DNA of 7,897 bases from Kiritimatiellia bacterium (GTDB lineage Bacteria; Verrucomicrobiota; Kiritimatiellia; RFP12; UBA1067). Both the position numbers and the translations under genes were made by a program. Position 1 is the stretch's first letter; every line of letters starts with the position of its first letter. Below the pieces are notes generated by a model. It did not search any database. It was not told the origin of the DNA and saw nothing but the letters and a program-made list of their open reading frames with translations. Shown here piece by piece: positions 5,970 to 7,897 of the stretch. The stretch lies in assembly GCA_016302985.1 (NCBI GenBank), contig JAEDMN010000158.1:1-7897 (forward strand). The letters are read 5' to 3'.

Positions 5970-6317
5970 TTAGCCTGCAGCCGCCTGGACGACGAGACGG
6001 ACGTTTTTGACCGCCTGCGCGGCCTGCGTGACCTTGACCTTGCGACCGTTGAGCGCGTTGCAGCCGACGACGCGGATGAACTCAGCCGCCTCCGTCAGGT
6101 TAGCCTCGGCGAGGAACGCGCGGCCCGTGCGGGCGCCCATGCGTTCGGGCAGCTTCGGATTGCGCGGCAGCTCGCCGCGGTGGTCGCCGCAGTACAGGAC
6201 CGCGTCCAGAATGTCGCGGACTTCCAGGGCGACCGCGTACGCGTCCCTGGTCCCGTCAAGCGCGTCGACACGCCGTAGAAGCGCCTCGAGCGACTGCATG
6301 TCGTCTGCTTCTGCCAT
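5970..6317 (-). CDS. Hypothetical protein, ~115 aa, upstream of the hsdR remnant
   Basis: Not recognised. From the ATG at 6317 the product is 115 aa (MAEADDMQSLEALLRRVDAL...). It is mostly helical and charged, without signal peptide, membrane segment or Cys cluster; the central part reads NPKLPERMGARTGRAFLAEA, and the C-terminus is basic then hydrophobic (KAVKNVRLVVQAAAG at the end, with KVKVTQAAQ before). Codon use is GC-rich and regular, which supports real coding. No strong Shine-Dalgarno fits any start; in-frame alternatives are ATG 6344 (GGAG about 11 nt upstream) and ATG 6299. The TAA stop is 25 nt before the hsdR remnant, so it may be an accessory ORF of the former restriction locus, but that is only positional. 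It could also be a fragment of something larger. Confidence 0.5.
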   Translation of the reverse strand: MAEADDMQSLEALLRRVDALDGTRDAYAVALEVRDILDAVLYCGDHRGELPRNPKLPERMGARTGRAFLAEANLTEAAEFIRVVGCNALNGRKVKVTQAAQAVKNVRLVVQAAAG

Positions 6318-6375
6318 CACGCGTAGTATGCCATCATTTCCCATTGGACTGCGCACTCCGCTTCGCAGGCGGGCG

Positions 6376-7341
6376 CTATGGCCTAACAGCATTGTGCGTG
6401 CGCCTGTTCAGATTCCGTTTGACGTCAAACTCGAGGTTCGGATCGTTGACTTCCGGATTGAAACTTGACTGCGAAAAGAATAGCTCGTCGCCGATCTTAA
6501 ATGGACCGTAAATCTTTGAATAGTTGGCCGAGACGACCCGGCCTCGTACATCGACCTTTACACGAGAACGGATTACGAGATACTCGTCTTCACCAAGGAC
6601 ATCCCTCCGTTCATTGTCATGAGGATTGGAAAGATTGACTCTGGCGGAGAAGTCGAATCTTGTCCTGAACGTGGCATTCGTGTCTACCGCATATGACGAC
6701 TGTAGCATTCCCGATTTTACTTTAGGCAGGATGTACCCACCAGAACCCTCCTCTTCGAAAACAACAGATCCGAAACACAGGATGTTGTTATTCGTCTGCG
6801 TCAAATGATACTCCACCTTGAAATCCTCCGTTTCTCCCCTACCCCAAGGCCGAACCCAGTCTCCTTTCTTGAGATCGAACCCCCACACGCCTTCCTTCGA
6901 CGGCATTCCGTACTTTGAGAGCGCACCAAAAGTGTACATCGGGACAGGCATAATCCGTCGCCTGAGGACAAATGACATATTTGTGACTGGAGAAAGGATG
7001 TCCATTCCAAGTGATGAGTTTTCCCTGGCCAGGTAACGTCCCTTGAGATTCTTTTCCGGATAATGGTTCTCTGAAGACACGTGACAAGCGAAGTCCGCTG
7101 TCAGACAATCAAAGCAAACCATGGTGGTCCCAGTCTCATCGGTCCGATTGGATGCCCATAAGAAATGACTAGGTCGCGTTCCATAGCCGATCGCCAACCG
7201 GTTCAAGGTCTTAACCGACACGACTGCATTGGAGATCGGACGTCCAAGATCGTCACGAACATCCACGAGAAGGGAAACCTGCGAGGGGAAAGCAACCAAT
7301 TGCACCATACTCAGAAGAAATGCGACAATCAATCCTCTCAT
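6376..7341 (-). CDS. Secreted two-domain protein of unknown family, full-length copy
   Basis: 321 aa from the ATG at 7341, which has an excellent GGAGGT 6 nt upstream; the frame is open further but without a better site. The N-terminus MRGLIVAFLLSMVQLVAF is a signal peptide, so the protein is exported. Residues ~22-90 (VSLLVDVRDDLGRPISNAVVSV..., then TDETGTTMVCF) look like a carboxypeptidase-regulatory/Ig-like beta-sandwich. After a VLRRRIMPVPMY junction (125-136) a second segment runs from GFDLKKGDWVRPWGRGETEDF (starts 154) through strand-rich sequence to SSFNPEVNDPNLEFDVKRNL near the C-terminus. I do not recognise this second domain in a named family. The gene is about 50% G+C, clearly lower than the housekeeping genes. 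It lies 35 nt after a shorter paralog. Role unknown; an envelope or extracellular function is inferred from the signal peptide alone. Confidence 0.8.
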   Translation of the reverse strand: MRGLIVAFLLSMVQLVAFPSQVSLLVDVRDDLGRPISNAVVSVKTLNRLAIGYGTRPSHFLWASNRTDETGTTMVCFDCLTADFACHVSSENHYPEKNLKGRYLARENSSLGMDILSPVTNMSFVLRRRIMPVPMYTFGALSKYGMPSKEGVWGFDLKKGDWVRPWGRGETEDFKVEYHLTQTNNNILCFGSVVFEEEGSGGYILPKVKSGMLQSSYAVDTNATFRTRFDFSARVNLSNPHDNERRDVLGEDEYLVIRSRVKVDVRGRVVSANYSKIYGPFKIGDELFFSQSSFNPEVNDPNLEFDVKRNLNRRTHNAVRP

Positions 7342-7342
7342 A

Positions 7343-7353
7343 ACATTACCTCC
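7343..7353 (-). promoter_or_regulatory. Ribosome binding site fixing the start of the 321-aa secreted protein
   Basis: GGAGGT on the minus strand, about 6 nt before the ATG at 7341. The resulting N-terminus begins directly with a signal peptide, whereas the longer open frame would put a polar extension in front. Confidence 0.75.
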
Positions 7354-7376
7354 ATGACATACGTAGCGAGACGTCG

Positions 7377-7799
7377 TCAAACAAGCCATCCCGAACGCTC
7401 TGTCCTTACCGCTTCCGGATTACGAACCTTGGGCAGCACCATGTCTTTCCGAAGCGGCCAAGGCTGCCACCGCCCCATGGAGACGGCATGTTCATCACCC
7501 TGACTAATTAGGCAGATCTCTCCCTTCGATCGGTAATACCCTTCCTTTTCAAGCGAGACCTCAATAACACCTCTCGTCTGCCCCACAACCTCGCAGATTC
7601 CGTTGGTGTCGGTATGCGAGACCACTCTGACACCCTTGGAACGATCTGCCATATCGAAGAAAACATTCACCTTCGCCGTGTCCACGGGGGCTCCAGCATC
7701 ATCGCGCAAGTGGAAGACAATGCGTGCTTCGGCGCTCACTCCTGCAACAATGAGCAACGGGGCAACCACCATCAACCCTAACATCGCAACACGAATCAT
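7377..7799 (-). CDS. Truncated secreted paralog of the 321-aa protein (first domain only)
   Basis: 140 aa from the ATG at 7799, which has GAGG 6-7 nt upstream (the open frame to 7895 has no better site). Residues 1-23 (MIRVAMLGLMVVAPLLIVAG then VSA) form a signal peptide with a plausible VSA cleavage site. The rest parallels the downstream protein: ARIVFHLRDDAGAPVDTAKV with VSLLVDVRDDLGRPISNAVV; HTDTNGICEV with RTDETGTTMV; KEGYYRSKG with SENHYPEKN; KDMVLPKVRNP with MSFVLRRRIMP. Homology stops at that Pro, where a 12-residue unrelated tail (from EAVRTERSGW) runs to a stop. The ~185-aa second domain is absent and no trace of it lies in the 35-nt gap. I infer a deletion that removed the second domain; a naturally one-domain relative is possible. 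G+C is low, as in its neighbour. Confidence 0.7.
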   Translation of the reverse strand: MIRVAMLGLMVVAPLLIVAGVSAEARIVFHLRDDAGAPVDTAKVNVFFDMADRSKGVRVVSHTDTNGICEVVGQTRGVIEVSLEKEGYYRSKGEICLISQGDEHAVSMGRWQPWPLRKDMVLPKVRNPEAVRTERSGWLV

Positions 7800-7840
7800 T
7801 GCAAACCTCGTGAACAATCGACAGAATAATACGACACATC

Positions 7841-7875
7841 CTTTATAGGGACCTACTGCAAGTAGTCCCTTAAAG
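7841..7875. repeat. Imperfect inverted repeat upstream of the truncated paralog
   Basis: The left arm CTTTATAGGGACCTACT (7841-7857), a GCA loop (7858-7860) and the right arm AGTAGTCCCTTAAAG (7861-7875) pair as GGGAC+TACT with AGTA+GTCCC, with one bulged C, and extend through CTTTA/TAAAG with one further irregularity. It starts 41 bp upstream of the ATG at 7799. There is no T-run next to it, so it is not an obvious terminator; an operator, an mRNA leader hairpin or a relic of a repeat element are possible. Confidence 0.55.
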
Positions 7876-7897
7876 TAGAACGTGGAATCCTTCATGT

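Noticed and set aside
7377..7895. 172-aa version of the short secreted protein starting at 7895
   Set aside because: The start at 7799 has a proper ribosome binding site and places the signal peptide at the N-terminus; the extension runs through the inverted repeat.

Overview
The window is GC-rich bacterial chromosome (roughly 60-65% G+C over the first 6.3 kb). It carries ordinary housekeeping genes, with an accessory, partly decayed region at the right end. The lineage cannot be fixed from the sequence. The tandem secreted family at the right edge, the eukaryote-like long form of PurC and the codon use are compatible with a Verrucomicrobiota/Kiritimatiellota-type (PVC) bacterium, but that is only an impression.

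Left end, plus strand: the 3' part of a coiled-coil, Lys/Pro/Ala-rich low-complexity protein (2-688). An NYN (PIN-like) domain protein with a C-terminal zinc ribbon follows 11 nt later (700-1386). The two look like one operon. It converges on ilvA with only 12 bp between the stop codons.

Middle, all minus strand, in transcription order: purC (de novo purine synthesis); a small Fis-type DNA-binding protein whose GTG start lies inside the end of purC; ybaB/ebfC; recR (the widespread ybaB-recR pair); tRNA-His; ilvA (biosynthetic threonine deaminase with two ACT domains). An extended -10 promoter is visible before purC. A near-consensus promoter (TTGCAA-17-TATACT) precedes tRNA-His. A rho-independent terminator sits between tRNA-His and ilvA, its U-tract almost touching the ilvA ribosome binding site, so ilvA may depend on readthrough.

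Right end, minus strand: a short remnant of a type I restriction HsdR subunit (about 490 bp instead of the usual 2.4-3.3 kb). It retains an N-terminal piece and two C-terminal pieces in three different frames. Just upstream lies an unrecognised small ORF of about 115 codons. Beyond position ~6376 the base composition drops to about 50% G+C. Here lie two tandem paralogous secreted proteins: one of 321 aa with two apparent domains, and one of 140 aa that stops exactly at the domain boundary. A long imperfect inverted repeat lies at 7841-7875, upstream of the truncated copy. No CRISPR array, insertion sequence or rRNA is seen. The best candidates for something undescribed are the stand-alone Fis-like protein that appears to be the tail of an NtrC-type activator, and the secreted two-domain family.
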